Positions 17,942-26,634 of a stretch of DNA of 64,000 bases are shown here, piece after piece (position 1 is the first letter of the stretch; each line of letters opens with the position of its first letter). A program made the translations under genes and the position numbers. Source of the stretch: Bacteroidota bacterium (GTDB lineage: Bacteria > Bacteroidota > Ignavibacteria > Kapaibacteriales > HRBIN21); contig JAUQPR010000011.1 in assembly GCA_030550275.1 (NCBI GenBank), positions 21,526-85,525 on the forward strand, in the 5' to 3' direction. The notes under the pieces are model-generated. The model was not told the origin of the DNA. It worked only from the letters and a program-made list of their open reading frames with translations, and did no database searches.

Positions 17942-20166
17942 TGCGGATGGGGCTGGGGCTGTGCGGCGTGCTGGTGAGCGCATTGCTTCGAGCGCAATCG
18001 GTGGATATTGTGCTCGACCCGGCAGATCCGGCACGCGATACGCTCGATTTCGGCGCAACGCTGTTGGACCGCCCGGTGCTGCGCCCGGTGTACCTGCGCA
18101 ATTTCAGCTCCGAGACGCTGCAGGTGCCGCAACGGGTGATCCCGTACTTCTCCGTCGAGCGCATACCGGACCAGGGCGAGCTCGACTTCTTGGAGTTTGA
18201 CCTTGCCGACCCACCGGGATTCCCCATCGAGGTGCCCCCGCAGACGGTGCGGCGGATACAGCTGCACTTCCGCGCCATTCCCCAACTGTATCCGCTGGGG
18301 CTCAAGCAGGCATATCTGCGGCTGAGCTTGCGCAGTGCTGCCGATACCAGCCGCGAGCTGGCTCGCCGGACCTTTGTGCTGCGGGGCTTCAAAGAGCGCG
18401 TGGAGCTGGAACTTCAGCCCTCGCTGTTATGGCTTGACAGCGTCTTTGTCGGCGCCGCTGCGCAGAGGCAGCTCCAGCTCCGCGTTCAGGTACCGGCGGC
18501 GGTGGATACGCTGCTTCCCTTCCGCACAGAGCTCCGCTACCGGAGTGGGGGCTATCCGGGGCAGGATGAGCTGCATCTGGAGCCGCTCCAGGGGCAGTTC
18601 CCCATCACGCCACATGCGGTGGTGCCGTTGCGGGTGGAGTACCGTCCACTGGACCGCGATGCCGATACGGTGGAGCTGCGCCTACTGTATTTGCCGTATG
18701 CAGGAGCGCTTCCGGACACGGTGCGCGCACTGCTCGTTGGCGTGGGAGTGGAACACCGCTGGGAGTGGGAGATGGAACGCTCCGACGGAGTGCGGCAGGT
18801 GGGCGATACGCTCGACTTCGGCGGTGTTGCGGTGGGGATGGAGCGGGAAGCGGTGCTGCGGCTCCGCAACGGTGGCAACTACCGCTTCCACGCTGCCGAT
18901 ACGCTTCTGGAGGAGCTCTCTGCCGGGTCGGCGGCGTTTGAGGTGGCTCCGCACCCATTTCCCGATAGCGGGATTGCCCCGGGCGGGGAGCTTCGGCTGC
19001 GTATCCGATTCCGTCCACAGCAGGCGGGGCTGATGCAGGTACGCTACCTCTTGCGCAGCGATATCGCCCAACGCATCGTTGGAGCCCCTGCAGAGGCGCG
19101 CTTCTGGAGCATCGTCCTGCGCGGCGTTGGGATTGCCCCGCGATTGGAGCTGGTGCCTGCAGCGGTGCAAGGGGAGCTGCTGTGGTCGCCCGACTGCCCT
19201 CGCGCGTGGGAGCAGCCGCTTGAGCTGCGGAACACTGGCACAGCTCCGCTCCAGATTGACAGCGCCTGGGTTGCTCGCGGTGCCGTGGAGTTGGAGTTCC
19301 CGCCGCTTCCGTTGCAGTTGCAGCCAGGGCAGGTCAGTGCTGCTGCGCGTCTCCGCTCGGTGCCAACGCAGTGGGGATGGGTTGAGGACACGGTGTGGCT
19401 GCGCACGAATCAACCGGGAAGGGCGCTGGTGCCGCTTGTGGTGCGCCTGCAGGTGAAAGCACCTCCGACGATTGCGCTGCGTCTGCCGCAGGAGCTGCGT
19501 GTCAAGCCCGGTCGCCGCATCTCCGTCCCTGTCCTCGTCGGGGAGCTGCCGCAGGGTGTTGCCCGCTGCCGGCTGGTGCTGGTGTACGAGCCCACGCTGC
19601 TGCGGTGGGATGGACTCAGTACTGACGGCACCGCGCTGGAGGGCGCCCAACTGCAGCAAGCCAGGGAGGACACGCCCGGGGTGTTCGTGCTGGAGGCGGT
19701 GCAGCCGTACGGGGTATTCCCCCAGCGCGCGGAGCTGGTGCGGGTGCATTTCCGCACCTTCCTGGGGCAGCATGTGCGTTCGCCGTTGCTGCTGCAGCAG
19801 GTGCAGTTCGGCGACAGCGCGTGCAGGAGCCTCTTCCCTGCCACCGCTACGGCAGGGCAGGTGCTGATGGATTCTGTGTGCGGGTTGACCGAGAAGCTGC
19901 TTCCGCAGCGCGCGCTCCGCCTGGAGGTGATGCCAAATCCAGCCCACGGGGAGCTGCTGCTGGAATACGAGCTGCCGCTCGATGGCGAAGCGGCGCTGGA
20001 GCTGTACGATGCCCGGGGACGCTTGGTGCAGACACTCGCTGCGGGCTGGCATGCTCGCGGGGTCCATCGCCGTGCGGTGAGCGTGGCTGCGCTGCCGACG
20101 GGACAGTACTTCTGCCGACTGCGCTTTGCGGGGGCTGAGCGGGTTCAACCGCTGCAACTGCGCTGA
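17941..20166 (+). CDS. Exported surface protein with Ig/ASH-like repeats, cohesin-like domain and T9SS sorting domain
   Basis: The 741-residue protein starts with a signal peptide (MRMGLGLCGVLVSALLRAQS). It contains repeated DUF1573/choice-of-anchor-D-like units, visible as DTLDFGATLLDRPVL near 30, DTLDFGGVAVGMEREAVLRL near 290, and further copies. Residues of about 506-640 resemble a cohesin-like fold (KPGRRISVPVLV then LVLVYEPTLLRWDG). The last ~85 residues (MPNPAHGELLLEY, ALELYDARGRLVQTL, PTGQYFCRL) match the T9SS type A sorting domain. It should therefore be exported by type IX secretion and attached to the cell surface. The partner is unknown. Confidence 0.8.
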   Translation: MRMGLGLCGVLVSALLRAQSVDIVLDPADPARDTLDFGATLLDRPVLRPVYLRNFSSETLQVPQRVIPYFSVERIPDQGELDFLEFDLADPPGFPIEVPPQTVRRIQLHFRAIPQLYPLGLKQAYLRLSLRSAADTSRELARRTFVLRGFKERVELELQPSLLWLDSVFVGAAAQRQLQLRVQVPAAVDTLLPFRTELRYRSGGYPGQDELHLEPLQGQFPITPHAVVPLRVEYRPLDRDADTVELRLLYLPYAGALPDTVRALLVGVGVEHRWEWEMERSDGVRQVGDTLDFGGVAVGMEREAVLRLRNGGNYRFHAADTLLEELSAGSAAFEVAPHPFPDSGIAPGGELRLRIRFRPQQAGLMQVRYLLRSDIAQRIVGAPAEARFWSIVLRGVGIAPRLELVPAAVQGELLWSPDCPRAWEQPLELRNTGTAPLQIDSAWVARGAVELEFPPLPLQLQPGQVSAAARLRSVPTQWGWVEDTVWLRTNQPGRALVPLVVRLQVKAPPTIALRLPQELRVKPGRRISVPVLVGELPQGVARCRLVLVYEPTLLRWDGLSTDGTALEGAQLQQAREDTPGVFVLEAVQPYGVFPQRAELVRVHFRTFLGQHVRSPLLLQQVQFGDSACRSLFPATATAGQVLMDSVCGLTEKLLPQRALRLEVMPNPAHGELLLEYELPLDGEAALELYDARGRLVQTLAAGWHARGVHRRAVSVAALPTGQYFCRLRFAGAERVQPLQLR

Positions 20167-20939
20167 TGCGCGCCTGCGGTGCCGCCTTCGGTGCGCTGGT
20201 GCTGCCGGTGGTGCTGTGGGCGCAGGGCTTCCAATGGGAGCTGTCACCGCGCTTGCCTGTGCCGGCACCGGTGCTGTTTATCGGCGCCGGGGCGCATGGG
20301 GCCTGGGTAAGCCACCTTTCGGCATTGGAGGCAATCGAGGATGGACTCAGTTGCGCAACCTACCGCAGTGGAGACGGGATGCATGCGGTGGCGGGAGCCT
20401 ACGCCGAATGGTGGTACGCCCCGGAGAGCGCTCTCCGGCTTGCACTGCTTGCCGGCGCTTCGCAAGCGGTGCTGCGGGCACCTGCTGAGCCGCTCCCGCT
20501 GGCGGATGGACGGCAACTGCGCACGGAGTACCAGTTGCAAATGCGCTTGCTCGTGGCTCGTGCTGAGGCGCTGGGGAAGCTGCGGCTGAGGGATAAGCTC
20601 TGGGTTGCCCTCGGTGCCTGGGTGGGGCTCCAGTGGCGGCTGCAGGAGGAGCAGTGGGAACGGGTGCTGGAGCCGGAGGACTACGTGTTTCAGACCACTC
20701 CGCCGGCTCGGGAGCGTCGGCTGAGCCGAGCCCAGTCCGTGGGGGTGCGTCCGTACGGGGTGGGTGTGCTCCTGCGGTTGGGGCTGGATGCTCCGCTGGC
20801 GCGGCTGACACCGGTTTACGCTGCACCGGCGCTATCGGTGGGGATATCGCTGCTGAGCCTCGCACGGAGCGCGGCATGGTCCCGCTGGGAGCTCGGCGTT
20901 GAGTTGCCGGTCCTGTGGGGAATCCGCTCAGGACACTAA
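20166..20939 (+). CDS. Exported protein, probably outer-membrane beta-barrel, unknown function
   Basis: The product of 257 residues starts with a signal peptide (ACGAAFGALVLPVVLWAQG). The rest has alternating hydrophobic stretches that could be barrel strands (LRLALLAGASQAVL, LQMRLLVARAEAL, VGVLLRLGLDAPL) and ends in a strand, ELGVELPVLWG. It overlaps the stop of the T9SS protein by one base, so it is translated with it. No family is recognised. Confidence 0.6.
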   Translation: MRACGAAFGALVLPVVLWAQGFQWELSPRLPVPAPVLFIGAGAHGAWVSHLSALEAIEDGLSCATYRSGDGMHAVAGAYAEWWYAPESALRLALLAGASQAVLRAPAEPLPLADGRQLRTEYQLQMRLLVARAEALGKLRLRDKLWVALGAWVGLQWRLQEEQWERVLEPEDYVFQTTPPARERRLSRAQSVGVRPYGVGVLLRLGLDAPLARLTPVYAAPALSVGISLLSLARSAAWSRWELGVELPVLWGIRSGH

Positions 20940-21002
20940 AGCCGCTTGTCGCTGCGTCATTGCCACCGCATCGGGCAAGTGCAATACCAAGGAGGGAGTC
21001 CA

Positions 21003-21710
21003 ATGCTGTGGCGCTGGAGCATCGCCGTTGCTGTGTGCACTCTCTCGGCGCTGGCGCAGCCGAAGCTGGAGATTGTGGGAGGCGATACGTACGATTGGGG
21101 TAAGGTCGGTCCCAAGGACGATCCGCTCAAAGCCAAGATCACACTGCGCAATGCCGGCACGGAGGTGCTCAAGATCGAGCGGGTGCAGCCCGGCTGCGGC
21201 TGTACGACTGCTCCACTGGACAAGACCGAGCTGCGCCCTGGCGAGACAGCAACCATGGATGTCACCCTGCGCGTCGGTGGGGCAACGGGTCCGGTAACCA
21301 AGAGCGTGGCGATCTACTCCAACGACCCCAGTGCGCCGACGAAGATGTTGTGGCTCAAAGCCGAGGTCGTGCGCCCGCTGGCGTTTATGCCGGCGCAGTA
21401 CTTTGTCTTCACCGACATGCGCGTTGGGCAGGAGTCCAAAGCGGTGCTGACGCTCAAGAACATGTCGCAGCAGGAGGTGACGCTCTACGATATCGAGACC
21501 ACGCCGGGGCTCCAGCTCAATCTGAGCAAGCGCACGGTGCTCAAGCCGGGGCAGCAGATCGAGCTGATTGCCCGGGTGACGCCACAGCAGAAGGGCTACT
21601 ACAGCGCCATGGTGCGCATGAAGACGACGCACCCGGAGTACCCGACACTGGAGATTCCGGTGTACGGGAACGTGCTTGAGGCCAGCTCGCCGGTATTCAA
21701 TCCGCGGTAA
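21003..21710 (+). CDS. DUF1573 domain exported protein
   Basis: The product has 235 residues with a signal peptide (LWRWSIAVAVCTLSALAQ) and the DUF1573 pattern: TYDWGKVGPKDDPLKAKITLRNAG, then ERVQPGCGCTTAP with the conserved CGC, and GPVTKSVAIYSNDPS. It closely parallels Bacteroidetes periplasmic or surface DUF1573 proteins, whose role is not known. A purine-rich GGAGGGAG at 20991-20998 lies a few bases before ATG 21003 and makes that start convincing. Confidence 0.88.
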   Translation: MLWRWSIAVAVCTLSALAQPKLEIVGGDTYDWGKVGPKDDPLKAKITLRNAGTEVLKIERVQPGCGCTTAPLDKTELRPGETATMDVTLRVGGATGPVTKSVAIYSNDPSAPTKMLWLKAEVVRPLAFMPAQYFVFTDMRVGQESKAVLTLKNMSQQEVTLYDIETTPGLQLNLSKRTVLKPGQQIELIARVTPQQKGYYSAMVRMKTTHPEYPTLEIPVYGNVLEASSPVFNPR

Positions 21711-21720
21711 CCGGCGAATG

Positions 21721-21780
21721 GGCGTGCAGGCACGCCCAATGGGGCGGGGATGCTGCGGCGGTGGCATCTCCCGCCCCATG
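21721..21780 (+). promoter_or_regulatory. Two adjacent RNA hairpins before the gene at 21778
   Basis: An 8-bp stem (TGGGCGTG/CACGCCCA, loop CAGG) covers 21719-21738. Next to it a longer near-perfect stem pairs 21739-21753 with 21764-21779 around a 10-base loop and one bulge. No T-run follows either stem, so an intrinsic terminator is doubtful. The 3' arm of the long stem contains the A and T of the ATG at 21778. Confidence 0.45.
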
Positions 21781-22662
21781 CTGTTTTTCTTGCTGAACCT
21801 GTTGCTGAGCGGAGCGGTTGTGGCACAGCCTGCTCTGCAGCCGGGGCAGCGCTACCTCCTGCGGCTGCTCAACGGGGATGTACTCGAAGGGCAGTTCGTG
21901 GACTCAACGCAGCTCTCCGACACGCTGCCGGCATGGCGCTTCCGTACGCTCATTGGGACGGCAACGATCGCGGTCCGCGAAGTTGCAGAGCTCGTTCCCC
22001 TGGAGGAGCACTACCGGCACGGGCACCGCATCTTTCTGCAGCCGACAGCCGAACCCGTTGCCAGCAACGGGTTTATCGGGCTGGCGGGCTTGTTTGCGCT
22101 CTACGCCGGTGTCGGGCTGCAGGACTGGTTGTCGGTCGTCGGCGGGCACACGCTCCTGCCCAAAGTTCCGGCTGCGGAGCAGTTGTGGGTGCTCAACGTC
22201 AAATTCACGCTGCTGCAGGCACCGAACCTGACGATGCCGGGCACGCTCTGGCTTGCCGTCGGGGGCAATATCACGGCGCTCAACTCTGCAAATCAGTTGC
22301 TGCACCTCTACGCCGTTGGGAGCGTGGCGGGGGTCCGGACACGGCTCAGCGCAGCAGTCATGGCGAAGCTCGCCGGGGAGGACCTCATGACCGTCCGGTT
22401 TGGCTCGTGGGGGAGTGTACCGGTGGCGTATCAGAGCGGTGCCGTTGGGATTGCTCTGGGGCTGGACTACCGACCCAGCGCCCGGCGTGATATGCGGCTG
22501 CTTCTGGAGCTGTGGAATGCCGATATCCGCAGCCCCTCACGCACGGGGATCCTTGCCGGAGTGCGCTTGTACAACAGCGCCGTTGCGCTGGATTTCGGGC
22601 TGTTCTGGTTTGGCTACCCGCTGGCAATTCCGGCTGCCAACGTTGCGTGGACTCCGCTTTAG
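21778..22662 (+). CDS. Exported protein of unknown function
   Basis: From ATG 21778 the product has 294 residues and opens with a strong signal peptide (LFFLLNLLLSGAVVAQ). Upstream in-frame ATGs at 21718 and 21739 are possible starts. After the signal, GQRYLLRLLNGDVLEGQFVD and IGTATIAVREVAELVPLEEH resemble a small beta-barrel sensor or Sm-like fold seen in some exported proteins. The second half (ITALNSANQLLHLYAVGS, GIALGLDY, VRLYNSAVALDFGLFWFG) looks like outer-membrane barrel strands. It is likely an outer-membrane protein. It ends overlapping the convergent methyltransferase by four bases. Confidence 0.65.
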   Translation: MLFFLLNLLLSGAVVAQPALQPGQRYLLRLLNGDVLEGQFVDSTQLSDTLPAWRFRTLIGTATIAVREVAELVPLEEHYRHGHRIFLQPTAEPVASNGFIGLAGLFALYAGVGLQDWLSVVGGHTLLPKVPAAEQLWVLNVKFTLLQAPNLTMPGTLWLAVGGNITALNSANQLLHLYAVGSVAGVRTRLSAAVMAKLAGEDLMTVRFGSWGSVPVAYQSGAVGIALGLDYRPSARRDMRLLLELWNADIRSPSRTGILAGVRLYNSAVALDFGLFWFGYPLAIPAANVAWTPL

Positions 22663-23468
22663 GCAAGCCAGCGGAAGAGGACCTCGGTGCCGTATTCGCC
22701 CCGCCGCCGGAACTCCAGGTGGAAGCGGTCGCCACAGCGCGGGGTCCATACGTACGCCCAGTTCGAGCAGTGCCCCGCACGGCAGATCTCTTCGCCATCG
22801 TGGCGGACGCTGAGGTAGAAGAAGAGCACATCCCCGTCGTAGGAGGAGAGCTCCGGCGGGGACAGGCGGAGCCCCTCTCCAAAGCGCCAGTGCGCCACAT
22901 CCCAGCATCCGATGAGGTGCTCTGCATCGAAGAGCCCCGAGACCAGGACTCCTGCGAAGAGGCGGAACAGCTGCGGAGTGACCGTCCGGTCGCACACGGC
23001 AGCAGTGGTGGTCAGCCCTGCCACAAGTGCCCCTTCGTTGGGGAGCACCAGCTCGGGACGGAAGGGCAGCTCTTCGAGTACCCATAGCTCCTCGTCGTAG
23101 AGCATCATGCCGTAGAAATCGTGCACCAGCACGGCGATGGGTTCACTTGGGCAGACCGTGCGGACATCGGCGTGGATGAGCTCAACGCGTGCGTAGCGCT
23201 GCAGCCGGTTGCGGGCAAGCTCGTACAGCAGCCGATTCCGTTCGACGGCGTAGACCTTCCGGGCACCCAGGCGCAGCAGCTCTTCAGTGAAGATGCCCAA
23301 ACCGCAGCCAGCCTCCATGCACACGGCATTGCGGATTCGGTGGTGGAACCTGCGCAGCAGCCGCCGGTATGCCGCCGTCCGGTGGCGGTCGTCGTAGATG
23401 CTGATGAACGCCAGCAGGTCGTCGTATGTACGGAAGCGCCGCGGAGAGAGTCGGTTGACGATGTCCAT
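22659..23468 (-). CDS. Class I SAM-dependent methyltransferase, protein arginine methyltransferase-like
   Basis: The 269-residue protein contains the SAM-binding motif I as CMEAGCGLGIFTEELLRLGA, preceded by RHRTAAYRRLL, and acidic motif residues in VYAVERN and IHADVRTV. The order and spacing resemble PRMT-type enzymes (ExGxGxG, then E at the ribose). The target (protein or small molecule) is not clear. It begins 3 bases after the sppA stop on the same strand, so it is probably co-transcribed with it. Confidence 0.75.
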   Translation of the reverse strand: MDIVNRLSPRRFRTYDDLLAFISIYDDRHRTAAYRRLLRRFHHRIRNAVCMEAGCGLGIFTEELLRLGARKVYAVERNRLLYELARNRLQRYARVELIHADVRTVCPSEPIAVLVHDFYGMMLYDEELWVLEELPFRPELVLPNEGALVAGLTTTAAVCDRTVTPQLFRLFAGVLVSGLFDAEHLIGCWDVAHWRFGEGLRLSPPELSSYDGDVLFFYLSVRHDGEEICRAGHCSNWAYVWTPRCGDRFHLEFRRRGEYGTEVLFRWLA

Positions 23469-23471
23469 CCC

Positions 23472-25295
23472 TCACAGAAGCAGCTCCGGCGGGAGGAGCG
23501 CGAGGATGGGTTCACTCCAGCTCAGCTTCCACAGCAGAACCGCCTGCTCCAGCTTGCGTTGCAGTGCCGGTGGGAGCAGGCGCACAAGCTCCGGCATTGC
23601 CGCCGAACGCTCAGTTGCGGAGAACTGCTCCAGCAGCAGCTCCAGCAGGTCCTTCCGCCGAGGGAACTCCTTGATGCGTGGGAAGCGCTCGCTGGGAATC
23701 CCCAAGCGCCGCTGGGCAAGGGCAATCGCGGTCTGGAGCCCTCCGAGCGTGTCCACCAGCCCCAGTCTGTACGCGGCATGACCGCTCCACACGCGCCCCT
23801 TGGCGATCGGGCGCAGGGAGTCTGGATGCAGTCCCCGCCGTTGCGCCACCCGTGTGAGGAAGTTCTGGTAGAACTGCTCTCCCAAGCGGTGGAGCCGCTC
23901 AAGCTGCGCTGGCGCAAAGGGGAGCAGCGGCGAGAGGAACAGCGCGCCAGGGTTGCTCTGCACGGTGTCAACGGCGATACCGAGCTTTCCGGCGGTGCCC
24001 GAAAGGTTCGGAATGGCGATGATGACGCCAATCGAACCGGTCAGGCTCTGCTTCTCGGCAACGATGGTATCGCACCCCATTGCCAGGTAGTAGCCACCGG
24101 AGGCGGCAACATCGCTCATGGAGGCGTACACGGGCTTGCGCTGCGCAATTCGGCGGAGCTCGGTCCAGATTGCATCCGATGCCAAAACGGAGCCGCCGGG
24201 GCTATCAATGCGTAGGATGATGGCGCCGACCTCCTCATCGGCGGCTGCCCGCTGCAGCTCCGGGATGAAGTCCTCGGAGGCAACGACTGGACCGGAGAAG
24301 GGGAAGTCGCGCCCTCTGCCGGGGACGATACCCCCGACGGCGTAGACGACGGCGATTGCGGGATACCCCCGGCTGGAGCGCTTCTCCAGCGCTCGTTCGG
24401 CGTATGCGGCGATGGGGAAGAAGCTGCGACGGACCTGTTCGGCGAGGGTATCCTTCCGCCCGATGCGGCGGGCAAGGCGAGCCAGGAGCTCGCTCTCGTA
24501 GAGCACGCCGTCAATGAGCCCCTGTGCCAGCAACGAATCCGCCGTGTGGAGGGCTTGGGAGAAAAGCGTGCGAAGCCGCTCCTCGGAGATTCCGCGCCGC
24601 TGTGAGACCAGCTCGACGAATGCGCGGTACCGCTCGGCAAGCAGCTCCTGCAGATTCTGCCGCGCAGCGGGGCTGAAGGAGCGGCGCACGAAGGGCTCGC
24701 CAGCGGATTTGTACTCCTCGAACTGCTCGACGTGGTAGCGGATGCCGAGCTTGTCCAGCAGCTCCGTCCAGAAGAGCCCGGTTGCGGCAAAGCCACTGAG
24801 CTCCAGCAAGCCTTCGCGCGGCATGAAGATGGAATCGGCATGGAGCGCAATAGCGTAGTCGCGTTCGGCGCCTACCTCCAGGTACGCGTACACGGGCTTG
24901 CCCGCAGCGCGGAAGGAGTCGATTGCAGCCCCCAGTTCGGCAAGCTTTGCCCACCCCAGTTGGGTTGCGCCGAGCCGGAGATAGAGCCCGGCGACGTCCT
25001 CATCCTCGCGTGCAAAGCGCAGTGCCGCAAGAGCTTGCCACAGTGTGGGTTTTGCCCCGCTGGGCAGAAGAGCACCGGGCTGCCATTCGGGCAGATCGGT
25101 CAGCTCCAGCAGCAGGAAGGAGCGCCCCTTGGGGAGCTCCGCAGTTTGGAATGCCGATTCAAACCGGCGCAGCACGGTGGTCACCCCGATGAGGGTGAGC
25201 AGCAACAGCAGGAGCGAGAGAAGCCCTGAGACCACAAGGAGAGGCACCCACCACCGGCGCCATCCGGAGCGCTGTGCCGAAGTTGGTGTTGTCAT
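23472..25295 (-). CDS. sppA: Signal peptide peptidase SppA, 67K type
   Basis: SppA is a membrane-bound serine protease that degrades cleaved signal peptides. The 607-residue protein has one N-terminal membrane helix (about 14-38) and the two tandem halves of the long form. The catalytic lysine is Lys196 (EEYKSAGEPF) in the first half and the serine is Ser399 (SDVAASGGYY) in the second, as in the E. coli-type enzyme. ATG 25295 is chosen because the -7 box at 25323-25330 places transcription start downstream of the alternative ATG at 25325. Confidence 0.93.
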   Translation of the reverse strand: MTTPTSAQRSGWRRWWVPLLVVSGLLSLLLLLLTLIGVTTVLRRFESAFQTAELPKGRSFLLLELTDLPEWQPGALLPSGAKPTLWQALAALRFAREDEDVAGLYLRLGATQLGWAKLAELGAAIDSFRAAGKPVYAYLEVGAERDYAIALHADSIFMPREGLLELSGFAATGLFWTELLDKLGIRYHVEQFEEYKSAGEPFVRRSFSPAARQNLQELLAERYRAFVELVSQRRGISEERLRTLFSQALHTADSLLAQGLIDGVLYESELLARLARRIGRKDTLAEQVRRSFFPIAAYAERALEKRSSRGYPAIAVVYAVGGIVPGRGRDFPFSGPVVASEDFIPELQRAAADEEVGAIILRIDSPGGSVLASDAIWTELRRIAQRKPVYASMSDVAASGGYYLAMGCDTIVAEKQSLTGSIGVIIAIPNLSGTAGKLGIAVDTVQSNPGALFLSPLLPFAPAQLERLHRLGEQFYQNFLTRVAQRRGLHPDSLRPIAKGRVWSGHAAYRLGLVDTLGGLQTAIALAQRRLGIPSERFPRIKEFPRRKDLLELLLEQFSATERSAAMPELVRLLPPALQRKLEQAVLLWKLSWSEPILALLPPELLL

Positions 25296-25322
25296 GGCGG
25301 ATTTGGACGTTGGTTCCGGCGG

Positions 25323-25330
25323 CAAAAATA
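25323..25330 (-). promoter_or_regulatory. -7 box for sppA
   Basis: The minus strand reads TATTTTTG, a TAnnTTTG match, 27 bases before ATG 25295. Confidence 0.58.
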
Positions 25331-25385
25331 GGGGCTTTCGCAGCTACGTCTGCAGCGGCTGCACGGAGAGCTTCCCATCTGCGCG

Positions 25386-26633
25386 ATGATTCCGGAGGTA
25401 CGGCTGGAGGAGTACACCTACGAGCTGCCCGCAGAGCGGATTGCGCAGTTTCCGCTGCCGGAGCGTGATCGGTGCCGCCTGCTCGTTGCCCGTCGGCGGG
25501 AGCGCAGCGTCGAGCATCGGCACTTCTTTGAGCTGCCGCAGATTCTGCCGCCGGGGTCGCTCTTGGTGCGCAACATCACCCGGGTGGTCTTTGCGCGGCT
25601 GTTCCTGCGCAAGCCCACCGGCGGCGCCGTCGAGCTGCTGCTATTGCAGCCCAGCCAGATGGACCCCGCCCGAGGGCTGAGCGCAGCACCACCCGTGCAG
25701 TGGCAATGCCTGCTGCGCGGGCACCGAGTGCGCCCCGGTGTACGGCTCCACGCCGCTGCCGGAGAGGTGCTGCTGGAGGCGCGGCTGCTGGAACGCAGCG
25801 CCGGAAGCGCCACCGTAGAGTTTACCTGGGAGCCCAAAGACCTGCTGCTGGCAGAGGTGCTGGAACGCCTGGGGCAGGTTCCGCTCCCGCCCTACCTGCG
25901 CCGTGATGCAACGGAGCAGGACCGCGAGCACTACCAAACCGTCTACGCACAGGTCCCCGGCTCGGTTGCAGCGCCCACTGCAGGACTGCACTTTACGGAG
26001 CGGCTCCTTGAGGAGCTCCGGCGTACGGGAGTGCAGATTGCCGATGTGTGCCTCCATGTGGGCTTGGACACGTTCAAGCCGCTTCGGGCAAAGCACCTTG
26101 CCGAGCATCGGATGCACAGCGAGCACATGAGTGTGTCCGCTGCTGCGCTGCAGCAACTGATAGAGTTCCTGCGCCGCCCCGGTGGGGGATGGCTCGTAGC
26201 AGTGGGGACCACCTCGGTGCGCACACTGGAGAGCCTCTACTGGCACGGGGTCCGGCTGCTGCGCGGGGATTCCCACACCTGGGCTTCACCCTCCATCGCT
26301 GTCCGGCAGTGGGAGCCCTACGAAGCCGATACGGAGATTGCCCCCGAGAAGGCTCTCTCGGCAGTCCTGGAGTGGATGCGGCACCACGGCAGCGCCAACG
26401 CCGAAGGCACAACGGAGCTGATGATCGTGCCCGGCTACATCTTCCGGCTCTGCGATGCCATCATCACCAACTTCCACCAGCCGCAGAGCACACTCCTGCT
26501 GCTGGTGGGGGCGTTTCTGGGACGCACCTTCTGGCGGCAGGTCTACGAGGAGGCGCTGCACCAGGGGTACCGCTTCCTCAGCTACGGCGACGCTTCACTG
26601 CTCGTCGGGCGGCGTGGAGAGGCGGTGGAGTAG
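25386..26633 (+). CDS. QueA-family S-adenosylmethionine:tRNA ribosyltransferase-isomerase, copy 2
   Basis: This 415-residue protein is plainly a QueA paralogue: DRCRLLVARR, LLVRNITRVVFARLFL, the core APTAGLHFTERLLEEL, LHVGLDTFKPL, HRMHSEHMSV, ITNFHQPQSTLLLLVGAF and YRFLSYGDASLLV. It is about 60 residues longer than copy 1 at 5371 and differs in the LHVGLDTF turn. Bacteroidota often carry both a 350- and a 400-residue form; the precise substrate of the longer form is not known to me. The ATG at 25386 follows a divergent spacer shared with sppA. Confidence 0.85.
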   Translation: MIPEVRLEEYTYELPAERIAQFPLPERDRCRLLVARRRERSVEHRHFFELPQILPPGSLLVRNITRVVFARLFLRKPTGGAVELLLLQPSQMDPARGLSAAPPVQWQCLLRGHRVRPGVRLHAAAGEVLLEARLLERSAGSATVEFTWEPKDLLLAEVLERLGQVPLPPYLRRDATEQDREHYQTVYAQVPGSVAAPTAGLHFTERLLEELRRTGVQIADVCLHVGLDTFKPLRAKHLAEHRMHSEHMSVSAAALQQLIEFLRRPGGGWLVAVGTTSVRTLESLYWHGVRLLRGDSHTWASPSIAVRQWEPYEADTEIAPEKALSAVLEWMRHHGSANAEGTTELMIVPGYIFRLCDAIITNFHQPQSTLLLLVGAFLGRTFWRQVYEEALHQGYRFLSYGDASLLVGRRGEAVE

Positions 26634-26634
26634 C

